This document shows, one piece after another, positions 34,779-43,803 of a DNA stretch of 64,000 nt. Below the pieces are notes generated by a model. That model saw only the letters and a list, made by a program, of their open reading frames with translations. It did not search any database and was not told the origin of the DNA. The number at the start of each line of letters is the position of its first letter. The stretch's first letter is position 1. Position numbers and translations under genes: made by a program. The stretch lies in contig NZ_BNEM01000001.1 in NCBI RefSeq assembly GCF_018327705.1, forward strand, positions 4,623,364 through 4,687,363, written 5' to 3'. Source of the DNA: Catellatospora sp. TT07R-123. GTDB lineage: Bacteria > Actinomycetota > Actinomycetes > Mycobacteriales > Micromonosporaceae.

Positions 34779-35318
34779 GTGACCCAGCAGCACCCGGACG
34801 AGAAGAGCGTGGTGGTCGTGGGCCCGGACGGGCACCCGATCGGCACGGTGGAGGTCGGCGCGGAGGCGATCGCCGTGGGCGCCGCCGAGGAGGACCCCAG
34901 CCGCCTGATCGAGCAGCCCGCGAAGGTGATGCGCATCGGCAGCATGATCAAGCAGCTGCTGGAGGAGGTGCGCGCGGCACCCCTGGACGAGGCCGGCCGC
35001 CAGCGCCTCGTCAAGATCCACCGCCAGTCGATCGTCGAGCTTGAGGACGGCCTCTCGCCCGAGCTGCGCGAGGAGCTGGAGCGGATCTCGGTCGACTTCA
35101 CCGGGGGCGCCACGCCCTCGGAGTCGGAGCTGCGGATCGCGCAGGCACAGCTGGTCGGCTGGCTGGAGGGCCTGTTCCACGGCATCCAGGCCGCCCTGGT
35201 GGCCCAGCAGATGGCGGCGCGGATGCAGCTGGAGCAGATGCGCAACATCCCCGCCCTGCCCGGCGCGCCCACCCCCGAGCCCGGCAAGTCCGGCCGCGGC
35301 ACGGGCCCGTACCTGTGA
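34779..35318 (+). CDS. bpa: bacterial proteasome activator Bpa/PafE
   Basis: 179 residues from GTG 34779, five bases after GGAGGAGG; an ATG at 34749 overlaps a TAGGAT -10-like sequence and was rejected. KSVVVVGPDGHPIGTVE, RIGSMIKQLLEEVRAAPLDEAGRQRL, KIHRQSIVELEDGLSPELREEL and QLVGWLEGLFHGIQAALVAQQM are typical of Bpa, the ATP-independent ring that opens the 20S proteasome. The C-terminus reads GTGPYL where the mycobacterial protein ends GQYL, the proteasome-docking motif. Followed by the second copy of the long hairpin. Confidence 0.9.
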   Translation: MTQQHPDEKSVVVVGPDGHPIGTVEVGAEAIAVGAAEEDPSRLIEQPAKVMRIGSMIKQLLEEVRAAPLDEAGRQRLVKIHRQSIVELEDGLSPELREELERISVDFTGGATPSESELRIAQAQLVGWLEGLFHGIQAALVAQQMAARMQLEQMRNIPALPGAPTPEPGKSGRGTGPYL

Positions 35319-35368
35319 ACCGTCGGCGCTGACCCGCCGCACCGGGGCTTCCGCGCCACTGCTTTGTC

Positions 35369-35433
35369 ATAGACGTTGGCCTATCACGTCGAGATTTTAT
35401 AGATCATCTTCGACGTGATAGGCCAACGTCTAT
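35369..35433. repeat. long palindromic hairpin, copy 2 (24-bp arms)
   Basis: Perfect 24-bp arms 35369-35392 and 35410-35433, beginning ATAGACGTTGGCCTATCACG, with a 17-nt AT-rich loop. It lies in the convergent gap between bpa and the HAD phosphatase gene. Compared with copy 1, T-to-C and A-to-G changes in the left arm are matched by the partner changes in the right arm. Confidence 0.85.
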
Positions 35434-35468
35434 CAAAAACCGGAGCGCGGCGCGCGCGCATCCAGCGC

Positions 35469-36296
35469 TCAGCGGCTGCGTCTCAGCAGTCCGTCGAGGT
35501 AGACCGCGACGCCGTCGCGGTCGTTGGAGAGGGTCGTCTCGTCGGCCAGCGCGATGACCTCCGGGTGCGCGTTGGCCACCGCCACCCGGCGGCCCGCCCA
35601 CTCGAACATCGGGATGTCGTTCGGCATGTCGCCGAAGACCAGCACGTCGGCCGGATCCACGCCGAGCTCCTCGGCGACGACGGCCAGCCCGCTGGCCTTG
35701 TCCACGTTCGGCGGCGTGATCTCGACCCAGCCCAGCCCGGAATGGGTGAACGCGGCCGTCTCCGCCGGCACCAGGGCGCGCGCCGTACGCAGCAGCGTGT
35801 CGGAGTCGTCGTCCCCGCCGACCCGGACGAACGCCTTGATGATGTCGTGCCCGAGCGATTCCGCCCGGGGCTGCACCCGCACGTCGTCCGGGTACGGCCA
35901 GTCCGTGACGTCGTCGCCCCAGATCGGCGAGTTCGGCGTGTCCAGCGCCTCGACCAGCAGTTTCACCGGCCCCAGCCGCTGCTCCAGCGCGTCCACCAGC
36001 GCCGCCAGGGTGGTGCCGGGCAGGCGGGCGTCGCGCAGGACGCGCGGAAGGCCGGGCTCGCGCAGGTCGAGCACGCGGCCGCCGCCGCCGAGCACCAGCA
36101 GGTCGGCGTGCGGCAGGTCGATCCGGCTCAGCTCCTCCAGCCGGGGGCCGCGGCCGGTCGCGCCGACGATCGGCACCCCGGCCGCACGCACCCGTTCGAA
36201 GACCGAGTGCGTGAAGCCGCTGACCGTGGCGTCGGACCGGACGACAGTGCCGTCCAGGTCCGTCGCGACGAGTTTCGGCAGGCCTTGCCGCAGCAC
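35469..36296 (-). CDS. Cof-type HAD phosphatase
   Basis: 275 residues from GTG 36296 (VLRQGLPKLVATDLDG). Motif I ATDLDGTVV with the nucleophilic Asp, motif II VGATGRG, and motif IV LVFGDMPNDIPMFEWAGRRVAVANAHPEV with a C2-type cap between them. The HAD-IIB/Cof family dephosphorylates small metabolites such as sugar phosphates or FMN. Its start is six bases from the serS stop, suggesting an operon with serS. Confidence 0.88.
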   Translation of the reverse strand: MLRQGLPKLVATDLDGTVVRSDATVSGFTHSVFERVRAAGVPIVGATGRGPRLEELSRIDLPHADLLVLGGGGRVLDLREPGLPRVLRDARLPGTTLAALVDALEQRLGPVKLLVEALDTPNSPIWGDDVTDWPYPDDVRVQPRAESLGHDIIKAFVRVGGDDDSDTLLRTARALVPAETAAFTHSGLGWVEITPPNVDKASGLAVVAEELGVDPADVLVFGDMPNDIPMFEWAGRRVAVANAHPEVIALADETTLSNDRDGVAVYLDGLLRRSR

Positions 36297-36301
36297 GCTG
36301 C

Positions 36302-37570
36302 TCAGGACCGCGCCTTGACAGGCTCCAGCACGTCGCGGCCGCCGACGAAGGGCTGCAGCGCCTTGGGCACGCGCACCGAGCCGTCCGCCTGCTGGTGCTG
36401 CTCCAGCAGCGCCACCATCATGCGCGTGGTGGCCAGCGTGCCGTTGAGCGTCGCCACGGTCTGCGGCCTGCCGTCGGCGTCGCGGTAGCGGGTGTTCAGG
36501 CGGCGCGCCTGGAACGTGGTGCAGTTCGAGGTCGAGGTGACCTCCATGTACCGGTTCTGGGTGGGCAGCCACGCCTCGCAGTCGAACTTGCGGGCCGCCG
36601 ACGAGCCGAGGTCGCCCGCGGCCACGTCGATGACGCGGTAGGCGAGTTCGAGCTTGCCGAGCATCTCCTCCTCCCACGCCAGCAGCCGCAGGTGCTCCTG
36701 CGCGGCCTCCTCCGGCGGGCAGTACGAGAACATCTCGACCTTGTCGAACTGGTGCACCCGGATGATGCCCCGGGTGTCCTTGCCGTACGACCCGGCCTCG
36801 CGGCGGAAGCAGCTCGACCAGCCCGCGTACCGCAGCGGCCCGTCCAGGGGCAGGATCTCGTCCTTGTGGTACGCCGCCAGCGGCACCTCGCTCGTGCCGA
36901 CCAGGTACAGGTCGTCGGCGGGCAGGTGGTAGACCTCGGCGGCGTGCGAGCCGAGGAAACCGGTGCCCTCCATCGACTCCGGCTTGACCAGCACCGGCGG
37001 GATGACCGGGGTGAACCCGGCCTCGACCGCCTGCCACAGGCCCATCTGGAGCAGCCCGAGCTGGAGCAGCGCGCCCACGCCGGTCAGGTAGTAGAACCGG
37101 GCGCCCGAGACCTTCGCACCGCGCTCGGTGTCGATGGCGCCGAGCAGCTCGCCCAGGGCGAGGTGGTCCCGCGGGTCGGCCAGCTCGGGGCGCTCGCCGA
37201 CCTCGCGCAGCACGACGTAGTCGTCCTCGCCGCCGCCGGGCGCGCCGTCCTGCACCACGTTGGCGATGGCGAACTGCGCCGCCCGCAGCAGGCGCTCCGC
37301 CTCGGTCACCGCGGCCTCGGCCGCCTTCACCTGGTCGGACAGGTCCTTGGTGCGAGCCAGCAGGGCTGTCTTCTCGTCGCCGGAGGCCTTGGGCATGAGC
37401 TTGCCGAGCTGCTTCTGCTCGGCCCGCAGCGCCTCGAAGGCGGCCACGGCCGAGCGGCGGGACTCGTCGGCTCGGAGCAGGTCGTCCACGGCGTCGACAG
37501 CGTCTCCGCGCAGCCGCTGGCTGGCGCGTACCGCCTCGGGGTCCTCCCGGACCAGGCGCAGATCAATCAC
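36302..37570 (-). CDS. serS: seryl-tRNA synthetase
   Basis: 422 residues from GTG 37570 ([17 protein letters not shown]). N-terminal long-coiled arm (residues about 30-110) followed by the class II core: ISPPV-like [32 protein letters not shown], motif 2 [14 protein letters not shown], and motif 3 [15 protein letters not shown]. It charges tRNA-Ser, and tRNA-Sec if present. It is upstream of the HAD phosphatase gene. Confidence 0.97.
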   Translation of the reverse strand: MIDLRLVREDPEAVRASQRLRGDAVDAVDDLLRADESRRSAVAAFEALRAEQKQLGKLMPKASGDEKTALLARTKDLSDQVKAAEAAVTEAERLLRAAQFAIANVVQDGAPGGGEDDYVVLREVGERPELADPRDHLALGELLGAIDTERGAKVSGARFYYLTGVGALLQLGLLQMGLWQAVEAGFTPVIPPVLVKPESMEGTGFLGSHAAEVYHLPADDLYLVGTSEVPLAAYHKDEILPLDGPLRYAGWSSCFRREAGSYGKDTRGIIRVHQFDKVEMFSYCPPEEAAQEHLRLLAWEEEMLGKLELAYRVIDVAAGDLGSSAARKFDCEAWLPTQNRYMEVTSTSNCTTFQARRLNTRYRDADGRPQTVATLNGTLATTRMMVALLEQHQQADGSVRVPKALQPFVGGRDVLEPVKARS

Positions 37571-37608
37571 GTCGAAAAGATTACCGGCCGGGCCCGTGCG
37601 GGTTCGCG

Positions 37609-38277
37609 TCAGTATTGCCGTACGAACGGCGCGGCGGTGGAGACCGTCAATTCGATCTCCCCGGGCTCGGGCTCCGCGAACGCGGCGGACGGGTTCGCCG
37701 CGGCCTGCTCCGGCTGCTCCAGCGTCCCGCGCAGGTGCATGCTCAGGAAGGCCAGGCCGAGCAGCACCGGCGTCGCCAGCGCCGCCCACAGGCCCCGGGC
37801 GAGCGTCACCGTGATCTTCTCGGTGCCCTCGGGTGAGAAGAACAGGCCCAGCTGCGGCACCCCGGACGGGGCGCTCATCTTGTGCGCGGCGGCGCCCAGC
37901 AGCACCAGCAGCACGGCGGACAGGCCGAGGCCCGCCGCGCGCGCCGCCCCGCGTGCCGTCACCGGCGCGGCGAGCACCACCGCGACCAGCGCACCCAGCA
38001 GCGTCAGCGCGACGAGGTACGTGTCGCCCACGCCGCTGGACCACACGTCGTTGACGACGGAGCCGATCCCGGAGAACGAGGACTCCAGCGGTTCGGCCGG
38101 GGTGGCGGCGATCTGCCACTCGCCGAACAGGGACGCGGCCGCGGTCGCCCCGCCGAGCACCAGCAGCGCCACCGCGGCACGCGGGTCCGCGGCGTGGTGC
38201 CGCCAGCCGCGGGCGGGCAGGTCGTCGCGTTCGTGCGCCAGGTCGCCGAGCTCCACCACGTCGAGGTTCTCGTCCAT
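37609..38277 (-). CDS. four-helix membrane protein
   Basis: 222 residues from ATG 38277 ([17 protein letters not shown]); an ATG four codons earlier is equally possible, and no clear ribosome site decides. Hydrophobic segments: [55 protein letters not shown] and [17 protein letters not shown], with an extracytoplasmic loop after the first and an acidic C-terminal tail. I do not recognise the family. It ends 39 bp before the serS start on the same strand. Confidence 0.65.
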   Translation of the reverse strand: MDENLDVVELGDLAHERDDLPARGWRHHAADPRAAVALLVLGGATAAASLFGEWQIAATPAEPLESSFSGIGSVVNDVWSSGVGDTYLVALTLLGALVAVVLAAPVTARGAARAAGLGLSAVLLVLLGAAAHKMSAPSGVPQLGLFFSPEGTEKITVTLARGLWAALATPVLLGLAFLSMHLRGTLEQPEQAAANPSAAFAEPEPGEIELTVSTAAPFVRQY

Positions 38278-38308
38278 GGGCGGCATCATCGCACGCGTCC
38301 CTGAACGG

Positions 38309-38343
38309 CGAACCCCCTGCGGCGCGGTGCCGCAGGGGGTTCG
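38309..38343 (-). terminator. hairpin terminator of the AIM24-family gene
   Basis: 15-bp stem CGAACCCCCTGCGGC (38309-38323) with 38329-38343 and a GCGGT loop, just downstream of the minus-strand gene ending at 38365. Confidence 0.85.
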
Positions 38344-38364
38344 TGAAGGCGCGAGCCGGACGGG

Positions 38365-39102
38365 TCAGCCGCCCAGCAGGCCGCCGAGCAGGCCACCCTG
38401 CTGCTGGTTGCCGCCGGAGCCGCCGGCGACCGCGCCGCCGGGGAACTCCTCCGACGGCTGCACGACGACGAAGCCCTGGCCGGCGAAGCTCATCGTGAAC
38501 GCCTCACCGGTGGTGCGGCCCAGCAGCGTGCCGATGCCGAGCTGGTCGGCGCGGTGGTAGCCGGTCTGCAGGTTGGCCGACCAGCAGATCGCGGCCTGCG
38601 GGTCGGCGTAGGTGGGCTGGTCCACGGTCAGCACGACCGGGGTGCCCTTGGTGGTGATGGCCAGGCGGCCCTGCCCGCTGAAGACGCAGTTGAACATGCC
38701 CGCGGCGGAGAACATGCCCATGCCCTGGACCATCTTGATGTCATAGTTGAGGGTCGACTCGAACGCCAGCACGTTGGAGCCGTTCACGCTGAGCGAGTCA
38801 CCGGGGGCCAGGTCGACCAGGTGCACGTCGGCGGCCCGGTCGGCGAGGAACACGTCGCCACGGCCGGAGAGCTTCATCAGCGGCACACCCTCACCGGTGA
38901 GCTTGCTCTTCAGCCACTTGGCCGCACCGCCCGAGCCCAGCGCCTGGAACTGCACCTGGCCCTGGTAGGCGACCATCGCACCGGTCCGCGCCATGACCTC
39001 GCCGTTGAGCTCGATCTTCAGCATCTTGGAGTTCTGCAGCCGCAGACCCGGAGTGGCGGACTCCTTCTCCAGGTTCTCGGCGGCGAAGAGGGCACTCTGC
39101 AT
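38365..39102 (-). CDS. AIM24 family protein
   Basis: 245 residues from ATG 39102, seven bases after [71 protein letters not shown] and WSANLQTGY are typical of the TIGR00266/AIM24 beta-barrel-like family of unknown function. A Gly/Gln-rich tail ends [10 protein letters not shown], a hydrophobic repeat that could promote membrane association or oligomerisation. Confidence 0.88.
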   Translation of the reverse strand: MQSALFAAENLEKESATPGLRLQNSKMLKIELNGEVMARTGAMVAYQGQVQFQALGSGGAAKWLKSKLTGEGVPLMKLSGRGDVFLADRAADVHLVDLAPGDSLSVNGSNVLAFESTLNYDIKMVQGMGMFSAAGMFNCVFSGQGRLAITTKGTPVVLTVDQPTYADPQAAICWSANLQTGYHRADQLGIGTLLGRTTGEAFTMSFAGQGFVVVQPSEEFPGGAVAGGSGGNQQQGGLLGGLLGG

Positions 39103-39187
39103 GTCGTCATCCTTCTGAGGGGGACGGGGCACTGAAAACGCTACGAGCGTAGGTGAGCTGCACAAGTTTGGGCGTCGCCTTGCCGAC

Positions 39188-39541
39188 TCAACCCCAACCG
39201 AGATCGTGCAGCCGGTGGTCGTCGATGCCGAAGTGATGGGCGATCTCGTGTACGACGGTGACGGCGACCTCTTCGACCACGTCTTCGTCGGTGTCGCAGA
39301 TGCGCAGGATCGGGTTGCGGTAGATGGTGATCCGGTCGGGCAGCACGCCGCCGTAGTCCCAGCCGCGGTTGGTGAGGGCGAACCCCTCGTACAGGCCGAG
39401 CAGTTCCGGTTCGCCGGGGGGCGACTCGTCCTCGACCAGGATGACCACGTTGCGCATCAGGTCGAGCAGTTCCTGCGGCACCTCGTCGAGCGCGTCGGAG
39501 ACCAGCTCCTCGAACCGCTCGCGGCTCATCTCGACCGGCAT
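39188..39541 (-). CDS. minimal zincin metallopeptidase family protein
   Basis: 117 residues from ATG 39541 (MPVEMSRERFEELV). VVHEIAHHFGIDDHRLHDLGW carries the HExxH zinc motif with the downstream third ligand of the small zincin family (PF06262-like). Activity of these compact proteins is mostly untested. It starts 3 bp after the pheA stop, so the two form a likely operon. No signal peptide: cytoplasmic. Confidence 0.87.
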   Translation of the reverse strand: MPVEMSRERFEELVSDALDEVPQELLDLMRNVVILVEDESPPGEPELLGLYEGFALTNRGWDYGGVLPDRITIYRNPILRICDTDEDVVEEVAVTVVHEIAHHFGIDDHRLHDLGWG

Positions 39542-39543
39542 GC

Positions 39544-40500
39544 TCAGGACAGCTCGCCGCGCCGCAGCCTGGCCACCCATGCCGCCGAATCGGCGTAGTC
39601 CGGATCGGACAGCCCCGCCGGCGGGGGCACCGGCCGCTCGGGCAGGCCGCCGGTCAGGCCCGCGCGAGGGTACGACCCGAGGAAGCGCACCCCGGCGCAG
39701 ATGCGCCGCAGGCCCTGCAGCGCCTCGCCGACCCGGGCCTCGGCGACGTGCCCGGCGCAGTCGAGGAAGAAGACGTACCGGCCGAGGCGCTCGCCGGTGG
39801 GGCGGGACTCGATGCGGGTCAGGTTGACCCCGCGCACGGCCAGCTCGGTGAGCACCGCGAGCAGGGCGCCGACCCGGTCGTGCGAGATCCACACCGCGAG
39901 TGAGGTGACGTCGTTGCCGGTGGGCTCCGGCGGCGAGCCGGGGCGCGACAGCAGCACGAACCGGGTGGCCGCGTCCGGGTGGTCGGCGATCTTGTCGGCG
40001 AGCTGCTGGAGCCCGAAGCGGTGCAACGCGATCGGGGCGCACACGGCCGCGTCGAACTCGCCCGCGGCGGCCGCGGCGGCCGCCGCGCCGTTGGAGAGCA
40101 CATCGGAGACCACCGCGTCGGCCGCGTACGTGCGCAGCCAGGTGCGGCACTGGGTGGACGCCTGCGGGTGCGCCGCGACGGTGCGCACCCGGTCCAGCGT
40201 CATGTGGTGCCGGGCCGCCAGCACGAACTCCACCGGGATCACCACCTCGCGGGTGATGACCAGCGGGTCGCCGTCGACCAGCTCGTCGAAGGTCACGCCG
40301 ACGGCCCCGCCGATCGAGTTCTCCCACGGCACCAGGGCCGCGTCGGCGTCGCCGGCGCGCACCGCCTCCAGCGCCTCGGGCACACTGCGCGACGGCGTGC
40401 GGACGCCGTTGAGGGCGGCGGGCACCGTCAGCAGCGCCTGCTCGGCGAAGGTGCTCTCCGGGCCCAGGTAGACGAACCGGGTGGGCGGGACTCCAGGCAT
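39544..40500 (-). CDS. pheA: prephenate dehydratase
   Basis: 318 residues. RFVYLGPESTFAEQALL, LVPWENSIGGAVGVTFDEL, VAHPQASTQCRTWL and ATRFVLLSRPG form the catalytic PDT domain, including the Thr-Arg-Phe motif; the C-terminal ACT domain has VGALLAVLTELAVRGVNLTRIESRP, the phenylalanine-binding ESRP motif. It converts prephenate to phenylpyruvate and is feedback-inhibited by Phe through the ACT domain. Confidence 0.95.
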   Translation of the reverse strand: MPGVPPTRFVYLGPESTFAEQALLTVPAALNGVRTPSRSVPEALEAVRAGDADAALVPWENSIGGAVGVTFDELVDGDPLVITREVVIPVEFVLAARHHMTLDRVRTVAAHPQASTQCRTWLRTYAADAVVSDVLSNGAAAAAAAAGEFDAAVCAPIALHRFGLQQLADKIADHPDAATRFVLLSRPGSPPEPTGNDVTSLAVWISHDRVGALLAVLTELAVRGVNLTRIESRPTGERLGRYVFFLDCAGHVAEARVGEALQGLRRICAGVRFLGSYPRAGLTGGLPERPVPPPAGLSDPDYADSAAWVARLRRGELS

Positions 40501-40525
40501 GTGATCAGAGTACGCCGCGGCCGGG

Positions 40526-41038
40526 TCAGCAACCTGCGGTGAGCCGGATGCCCGCCGGGGCGAAGTTGCGGACCTCGATGGTGCAGATGTCGGTGCCCGC
40601 GGTGACGACGCTCAGCTTGTCCGGCGCGCCCTTGGTCACCACCTGCAACGGCTCCCGGCCGGTCACCGACAGCACCGTGTACTGCCAGGTGCCGGCGCAC
40701 ATGGGCGGCGTGACCACGGTGACCGACCCGTTGCCGGGCAGGATGCTCGTGGTGCGGCGCAGAGCGGAGATCACCTGGTCGGCACTGGGCCGGCCCTGGC
40801 ACAGGGTGGCCGTGATCTCGGAGAAGGTCGCCGAGGGACCGGTGCTGGGCGGCACGGTCGGCGGCATGCTGAACCCGGGCGGCAGGCCCGCGGTGGTGGC
40901 CGGAGTGGACGGTTGCGGCACCGGTGCGCCGGGTTTGGGCTGCAACTCGGGCGGCACTCCGCAGCCGCCGAGCAGAGCCGTCCCGGTCATCCCGGCGGCT
41001 GCGAGCGCGGCGATGGATCGCGTCAGACGCAGGGGCAT
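40526..41038 (-). CDS. lipoprotein of unknown function
   Basis: 170 residues. Signal peptide with lipobox LLGGC (Cys26), then a Pro/Ser/Thr-rich linker (to about residue 70) and a small domain with ATLCQGRPSADQVISAL, PPMCAGTWQYTVLSV, DICTIEVRNFAPAG and a terminal Cys, four cysteines that may form two disulfides outside the cell. I do not recognise the family. Starts 38 bp before the PAS-like gene on the same strand. Confidence 0.75.
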   Translation of the reverse strand: MPLRLTRSIAALAAAGMTGTALLGGCGVPPELQPKPGAPVPQPSTPATTAGLPPGFSMPPTVPPSTGPSATFSEITATLCQGRPSADQVISALRRTTSILPGNGSVTVVTPPMCAGTWQYTVLSVTGREPLQVVTKGAPDKLSVVTAGTDICTIEVRNFAPAGIRLTAGC

Positions 41039-41076
41039 GGGGACCGAGACTAGCGCGGATCAGCGCGATCGGCTGC

Positions 41077-41511
41077 TCACACGTCGGCGAAGAAGCTCAG
41101 CGACCCGACGACGGTGCCGCCGTGCCACAGCGGCGATGCCACGGCGTCGATGGTGCGGCTGCCCGCGCCGTCGTCGGTGCGCACCCGCATCAGGCCGCGG
41201 GCCAGGCGTTTCGAGGTGAGCGCGAGCAGCGGGGGGATCTGCTCGCGCTCGGCCTCACCCAGCTCCTTGCCGGCGGCGGTGAAGTCGATGAGGCAGAGCA
41301 CGGAACTGTCGAGCACGTGCAGACCCTTGAGCTCGCTGGGCCTGGCGGCCTCCACCAGCCGCGCCCAGGGTGCGGACGCGGCGACGATGAGACCGGCGGC
41401 GTCGATGACCAGACACGACTCCTCAGCCGACGGGATCGGTGCCGACCACGTGATGAGCGGATGGGCGGCGACCGGCTCCAGGTGGGAGAGCGAGAGCTCG
41501 ATGTGGGTCAT
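41077..41511 (-). CDS. PAS-like single-domain protein
   Basis: 144 residues. ESCLVIDAAGLIVAASAPWARLV, LKGLHVLDSSVLCLIDFTA and a C-terminal beta pair (SRTIDAVASPLWHGGTVVGSLSFFADV) suggest a stand-alone PAS fold. No signal or membrane segment. The neighbours give no pathway; it may be a small sensor or partner of a regulator. Weak assignment. Confidence 0.6.
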   Translation of the reverse strand: MTHIELSLSHLEPVAAHPLITWSAPIPSAEESCLVIDAAGLIVAASAPWARLVEAARPSELKGLHVLDSSVLCLIDFTAAGKELGEAEREQIPPLLALTSKRLARGLMRVRTDDGAGSRTIDAVASPLWHGGTVVGSLSFFADV

Positions 41512-41522
41512 CGCTGCTCACG

Positions 41523-42266
41523 TTACCCGCGCGGGGTGCCCTTGTCACCGGGTGCGCCGCCGTCCGGGTGCCAGGTGTACCCGCTGGCGCCGGGGGACGG
41601 CTGGTTGGCCCAGATCGCCGGGTTGCGGGCCACTTGGGACAGTTTCTCGGCGGTCATGGGACTGATCCGCTGCCCGGTCGACTCCAGCACCCGGTCCAGC
41701 TCCCGGAACGAGGTGATGATGCACTCCTTGGGCAGCCCGTTCACGCTGATCGGACCGGCGCCGAGGAAGGCGAGGACCGCGAAGACCTTGACGTCCTGGC
41801 CGATGGCGGCCGACATCGCCTTGGCCACGCGCTTGGCGTCGCGCCGGGCCTGCGAGATGTACGGCGGCCGCCGTCCGCCGATCTGGACGACGTCCCCGGC
41901 GATTAGCACCCGGCTGCGCCCGTGCTGGGCCAGCGAGACGCTGAAGATGCCGCCGGGGCCGATGGCGATGAAGCCCATCGCGGGCGGCTGCTTGGGCTTG
42001 CCGGGCTCGCCGGAGGCGGAGCGGGCCAGCTCGGGCAGCTGCGGCCACTCGATGACGTGCCAGTCACGGCCGAGGCGGTGCACCGCCCGGTCCTCGGTGG
42101 CGGACATGCGCCGCAGCGTGCGGTCGGTGCGCAGCCGGCGGGCCCAGGCGAGGGGGTTGGCGTGGGGCGCGGAGGCGCTGTCCGTGGTCGGCGACACCGG
42201 CAGAGGCAGACTGGGACGGCCGAAACTCGGCCGCCCGAGCGGCGCACGATCGGGGTAGACGGTCAT
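41523..42266 (-). CDS. NERD-like nuclease-related domain protein
   Basis: 247 residues from ATG 42266, six bases after GGAGG. A basic N-terminal region is followed by AVHRLGRDWHVIEWPQLP, GFIAIGPGGIFSVSLAQHGRSRVLIAGDVVQIGGRRPPYI and KVFAVLAFLGAGPISVNGL, the pattern of NERD domains (GPGGVF core) related to nuclease folds. The catalytic residues are not certain. Ends 12 bp before the PAS-like gene start. Confidence 0.68.
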   Translation of the reverse strand: MTVYPDRAPLGRPSFGRPSLPLPVSPTTDSASAPHANPLAWARRLRTDRTLRRMSATEDRAVHRLGRDWHVIEWPQLPELARSASGEPGKPKQPPAMGFIAIGPGGIFSVSLAQHGRSRVLIAGDVVQIGGRRPPYISQARRDAKRVAKAMSAAIGQDVKVFAVLAFLGAGPISVNGLPKECIITSFRELDRVLESTGQRISPMTAEKLSQVARNPAIWANQPSPGASGYTWHPDGGAPGDKGTPRG

Positions 42267-42446
42267 GGTGTGCCTCCGTGAGGGGCGGGACGCCACGCAT
42301 TGAGTTAGGTGTCCCTTACCGTACGTGTCGAAACGTCGATGCGTTAAGGGGTCCGGGCGCGACTGTGCGCGAATGAATGGATGAATGTCTGGTTCAGCTT
42401 CATTCGCGCGCATCACTCCCGTGGTACGCGGGACATCCTCGCACAA

Positions 42447-42500
42447 CACCCCGGCGCTCTTCATCTTCGTCGATGCCGACATGAGAAGAGCGCCGGGGTG
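42447..42500 (-). terminator. hairpin terminator of the DUF5926 gene
   Basis: 16-bp stem CACCCCGGCGCTCTTC (42447-42462) with 42485-42500 and a 22-nt loop, immediately downstream of the minus-strand gene ending at 42508. Confidence 0.8.
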
Positions 42501-42507
42501 ACCGTCC

Positions 42508-43386
42508 TCAGCGGAGGTTGAGCTGGCGGCCCAGCAGGCCCTGCTTGGCGCGGCGCTGGTCGGCGGTCAGCGGCTCGTCGACGGCCTTCGCGGCCTCGTA
42601 CCGGGCGGCGACCGCGGCCAGCGGCTCCTCCCAGGTGCCCGCCTCGTCGCCGTGCGGCAGGTCCCACACCGGCACCAGCAGGCCGTGGGCGCGGAACATG
42701 CCGGCGAACTTGGTCTGCTCGGTGAGCTTCAGCTCGCCCGCGGCGCTCAGCCGCGCCAGCGCGTTCATCGCGACGTCCTCGCCGTCGGGCAGCACCCAGC
42801 GGACGTGCGCCTTCTCCGGCACCCGGCACCAGTACGCCGCCCGCGCGGCCGCGAGCGCGACCGTCGGGTACACCGAGGAGTTGGCCGCCTCCAGCGAGGC
42901 GTTGACCTCGGCGTCGCGCTCCTGGTCGGCGTCGAGCCAGAAGTCGAAGCCGTCGTGCACCGTGATCTCCAGCGGCGCACCGACCAGGATGTCGCCCAGG
43001 CGCGGGCCCTCGCCGGGCAGCGGCGGCACCGCCACCGGGGCGCCCGGCTCGGCCTCCAGCGCCGACAGCAGCGCCACCGCCAGGTCGCGGTTGACGTCGC
43101 CGGAGCGCTCGTGGCGCTGTAGGCCGAGCAGCACCCGGCCGTCGGTCTTGGTCAGCGCGGGCCAGGCCATGGGCAGGATCGTGGCGAGCATGATCTGGCG
43201 GTCGCCGTATTTCTCGGCGTACTCCGGGGCCAGGGTCAGCGGCGCGGTGGCGGCCGGGACCAGCTCGCGCAGCGCCACCCACTCGGCCTCGTCGGCCAGC
43301 CCCTCGAACGGGCGGGCGACGAAGATGTCGCGGACCTTGGGCTGCTTGGGCTCCTTGCGGCTCTCCAGCCGACTCTTCTTACTCAC
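42508..43386 (-). CDS. DUF5926 family protein
   Basis: 292 residues from GTG 43386. The basic start SKKSRLESRKEPKQPKVRDIFVARPFEGLADEAEWVALRE and the following YGDRQIMLATILPMAWPAL are typical of DUF5926, a conserved actinobacterial family sometimes annotated as SecA-related. No ATPase motif is present. Cytoplasmic, function unknown. The RsbW-like gene ends 5 bp before this start. Confidence 0.83.
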   Translation of the reverse strand: MSKKSRLESRKEPKQPKVRDIFVARPFEGLADEAEWVALRELVPAATAPLTLAPEYAEKYGDRQIMLATILPMAWPALTKTDGRVLLGLQRHERSGDVNRDLAVALLSALEAEPGAPVAVPPLPGEGPRLGDILVGAPLEITVHDGFDFWLDADQERDAEVNASLEAANSSVYPTVALAAARAAYWCRVPEKAHVRWVLPDGEDVAMNALARLSAAGELKLTEQTKFAGMFRAHGLLVPVWDLPHGDEAGTWEEPLAAVAARYEAAKAVDEPLTADQRRAKQGLLGRQLNLR

Positions 43387-43390
43387 GCGG

Positions 43391-43801
43391 TCAGCTTAGT
43401 TCCGCCCAGACGCTCTGCCCGAGACCGTCCCGCTCGACACCCCACCGGATGGCGAGCGCATCGACGATGGTCAGACCGCGGCCGTCCGGGTCCTCGACCC
43501 CGGCCACGCGGGGGCGCGGCACCTGGGTCGCCCCGCCGTCGGTCACCCGCACCTCGATCACGGCACTGCCGTTCTCCGAGCGCAGGCGCCAGGCCAGGCG
43601 GACCACGCCGCCGGGCAGCGGGTCGGCGTGCCGGACCGCGTTGCCGACCAGCTCGGCCGCGACCGAGACCACGTCGTCGAGCAGGGCGGCGGGCACGGCG
43701 TCGGCCAGCGCGGCGGCCAGTCGGTGCCGGGCCTGCTGAGCACCGCGAGCATGGTGGGGCACCACCACGCACCAGGCTCGCTCAGCGACAGCCATCGACA
43801 C
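43391..43801 (-). CDS. RsbW-like histidine kinase ATPase (anti-sigma type)
   Basis: 136 residues from GTG 43801, seven bases after AGGGAGG; the ATG at 43807 is too close to it. HATPase_c fold of the serine kinase/anti-sigma class: LLDDVVSVAAELVGNAVRHAD (N-box), EVRVTDGG (G1) and GRGLTIVDALAIRWGVE. Such proteins bind a sigma factor or anti-anti-sigma protein, none of which is encoded next to it. It overlaps the stop of the upstream histidine kinase region, suggesting co-expression. Confidence 0.88.
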   Translation of the reverse strand: MSMAVAERAWCVVVPHHARGAQQARHRLAAALADAVPAALLDDVVSVAAELVGNAVRHADPLPGGVVRLAWRLRSENGSAVIEVRVTDGGATQVPRPRVAGVEDPDGRGLTIVDALAIRWGVERDGLGQSVWAELS

Positions 43802-43803
43802 GA

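Noticed and set aside
42370..42415. Inverted GCGCGAATGAA / TTCATTCGCGC near 42.4 kb as a further repeat family
   Set aside because: A true 11-bp dyad upstream of the NERD-like gene, but single in the window and without relation to the other palindromes; only a weak operator candidate.
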